From positions 186,001 to 250,000 of the forward strand of contig SADC01000095.1 of assembly GCA_004194705.1 (NCBI GenBank): 64,000 bases of DNA. Direction: 5' to 3'. Made by a program: the position numbers and the translations under genes. This DNA is from Ditylenchus dipsaci (Eukaryota > Nematoda > Chromadorea > Rhabditida > Anguinidae). Under the pieces are notes generated by a model that made no database searches, had not been told where the DNA came from, and worked only from the letters and a program-made list of their open reading frames with translations. Shown here piece by piece: positions 62,958-64,000 of the stretch; positions within the stretch are counted from its first letter, which is position 1, and each line of letters begins with the position of its first letter.

Positions 62958-63515
62958 AGTTAATAGTCATATAATTAACTGTTCGAAGTGTCAAACAGTG
63001 ACAGAAAGGCCAAAACAGATGAATCAGATGAAATCCTGAATTAGAAAAATTGATTAACACTGAAAAAAATTCGATTATTTCCTCTTACGAAGAAATTCGT
63101 TACGAAATTCGCTGTTACGAAAATGTTTCTTACGAAAGTTCGCTCTTACGAAAGTTCGCTCTTACGAAATTGTCTTGTTACGAAAGTTCCTACAGCCGTT
63201 CCTGCAACTAACATTTTTTAAAACCTATCAGAAAGATGTGCATTGTTTTGTATATATGCCGAAAATGATGAATTGCTTTTAGACCGCCGTGCACACCAAC
63301 ATGGATTATCTTTTTCGGAAGGGGGGGGGGGGGGGGTGGTTCAAATATGCATTTTTCAGGGGTAAACCTACTTTTTCGGAGCAAATTTTATTGCTACTCG
63401 GTTTTAACACCCCCCCCCCCAAAACACTACTCGGTTTCGAAAGCCCAATTACCTAAAGCTTAATTACTTTGCTATTTTTCCAGCCCCTCAATCTTAACCA
63501 AATATTTCCATTTAG

Positions 63516-64000
63516 CTTCCTCAGGTCACAGTCGGTCGATTAGCTACACTCCTGCCTTGCTGCAACAACTATCTCCTCCATGCCAGTCCCTAATGAGCAC
63601 ATCCTCCGGTTCGCCTTCTCACCTTCCTAATACCAAAAAAGGTTTGCTTCGCATTCTTCTCAGCTACACCTGAAACTACCATCACACTTCCAGATACTCG
63701 GCACTCCCTATTAATTGAAAATGGCCAACCAGCTGAAAGCACTCCTATGAATCGCAGCAAAAGTGCCACTATGCTGAAATTGGATGCACAGCCAAATCTA
63801 AGTGAAGAGGAATACATCATTTCTATGAATGCCCTTTGCCAACTCATGTCCATAGCTGTGGCAATGCTCGAGTCATCGGTGGACAATGAGTTTCTGCTGG
63901 CGCTGCACTTGTTAGATAGGTACCACTTCTAATATTGTCCTTTGGCGACTTTAAGTAACAAACTTGTAGGTGTTGAACACAGCTGGTACTGAACGAGCAG
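63516..64000 (+). CDS. fry: Furry homologue, exon 55 and start of exon 56 (cut by window end)
   Basis: Exon 63516-63919, then an acceptor ending at 63969 and coding sequence to the window edge. It encodes a Ser-rich part (SGHSRSISYTPALLQQL), then NRSKSATMLKLD and SIAVAMLESSVDNEFLLALHLLDR, which match the Furry blocks SNTLDI and IAASLLESDYEYEYLLALRLL, then VLNTAGTERA. Phase 1 fits the donor at 56652. Inside the exon the frame changes near 63640: either one extra A in the run at 63637-63642, or a 22-bp GT-AG intron. One G seems missing at the 63970 junction. The remaining C-terminal half of Furry must lie beyond the window. Confidence 0.85.

Larger units (their letters stand above)
62251..63197. 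mobile_element. Foldback with TTTCGTAACAGCGAA word array
   Basis: Ends are GGCTGTAGGAACATTCG and CGAAAGTTCCTACAGCC. Left array (62265-62430) has about nine words of the type TTTTCGTAACAGCGAA; right array (63085-63185) has complements. GTTCCT follows on the right and lies just before the left end, as a possible short duplication. A tRNA-like stretch and the element 62789-62957 are nested inside. Confidence 0.75.
56652..63515. other. 6.9-kb Furry intron made of nested transposons
   Basis: Splice phase (1) agrees between the donor at 56652 and the acceptor ending at 63515. The intron consists largely of the elements listed at 56715-61677, 61770-62011 and 62251-63197, plus a G-run/C-run stretch at 63320-63420. 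Confidence 0.7.

Noticed and set aside
63590..63886. Minus-strand 98-codon frame
   Set aside because: It is the antisense shadow of a conserved Furry exon.

Overview
The window is nuclear DNA of an animal. Genes are split by GT-AG introns (often 40-60 bp, some several kb), there are no operons or bacterial signals, and the proteins are metazoan. A CK1/TTBK-type kinase relic and the short introns fit an ecdysozoan, perhaps a nematode, but the species cannot be fixed from sequence alone.

Layout. (1) 239-4735, minus strand: a FERM-domain gene of the EPB41L5/Yurt type, with nine exons. (2) 4736-22391: about 17.6 kb with no convincing gene, filled with palindromic transposon derivatives and a decayed piggyBac transposase (16615-17340). 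(3) 22392 to beyond 64000, plus strand: a very large homologue of Furry (Fry/SAX-2). I could trace about 45 exons by reading frame, splice phase and resemblance to Furry. The gene starts here and leaves the window at the right edge. (4) Inside Furry introns, on the minus strand: a two-RRM hnRNP A/B-like gene (24724-26169), a CK1-like kinase pseudogene (about 51535-52365), and a poorly resolved small gene (about 50273-51125). (5) Other Furry introns hold hAT relics, MITEs, a MULE transposon with a nearly complete split transposase gene (58901-60858), and an inverted duplication of about 1.2 kb (32231-33440).

The outstanding feature is a set of foldback elements whose arms are degenerate arrays of one short word. 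Each element uses a different word, yet many carry hAT-like ends (CAG...CTG, 8-bp target duplications) or 9-10-bp duplications. Examples lie at 7259-9195, 13236-13386, 21647-22176, 26933-28435, 34341-34733, 34992-35476, 48015-48433, 56715-61677 and 62251-63197. Two smaller MITE classes recur: TTAA-flanked ones (piggyBac type) and TA-flanked ones with ends like CCGTATTTCC (Tc1/mariner type).

A technical point matters for any reader: conserved exons of all the genes show single-base frame breaks, mostly at homopolymers. This looks more like uncorrected sequencing indels than gene death, so translations must be repaired against reads before use.
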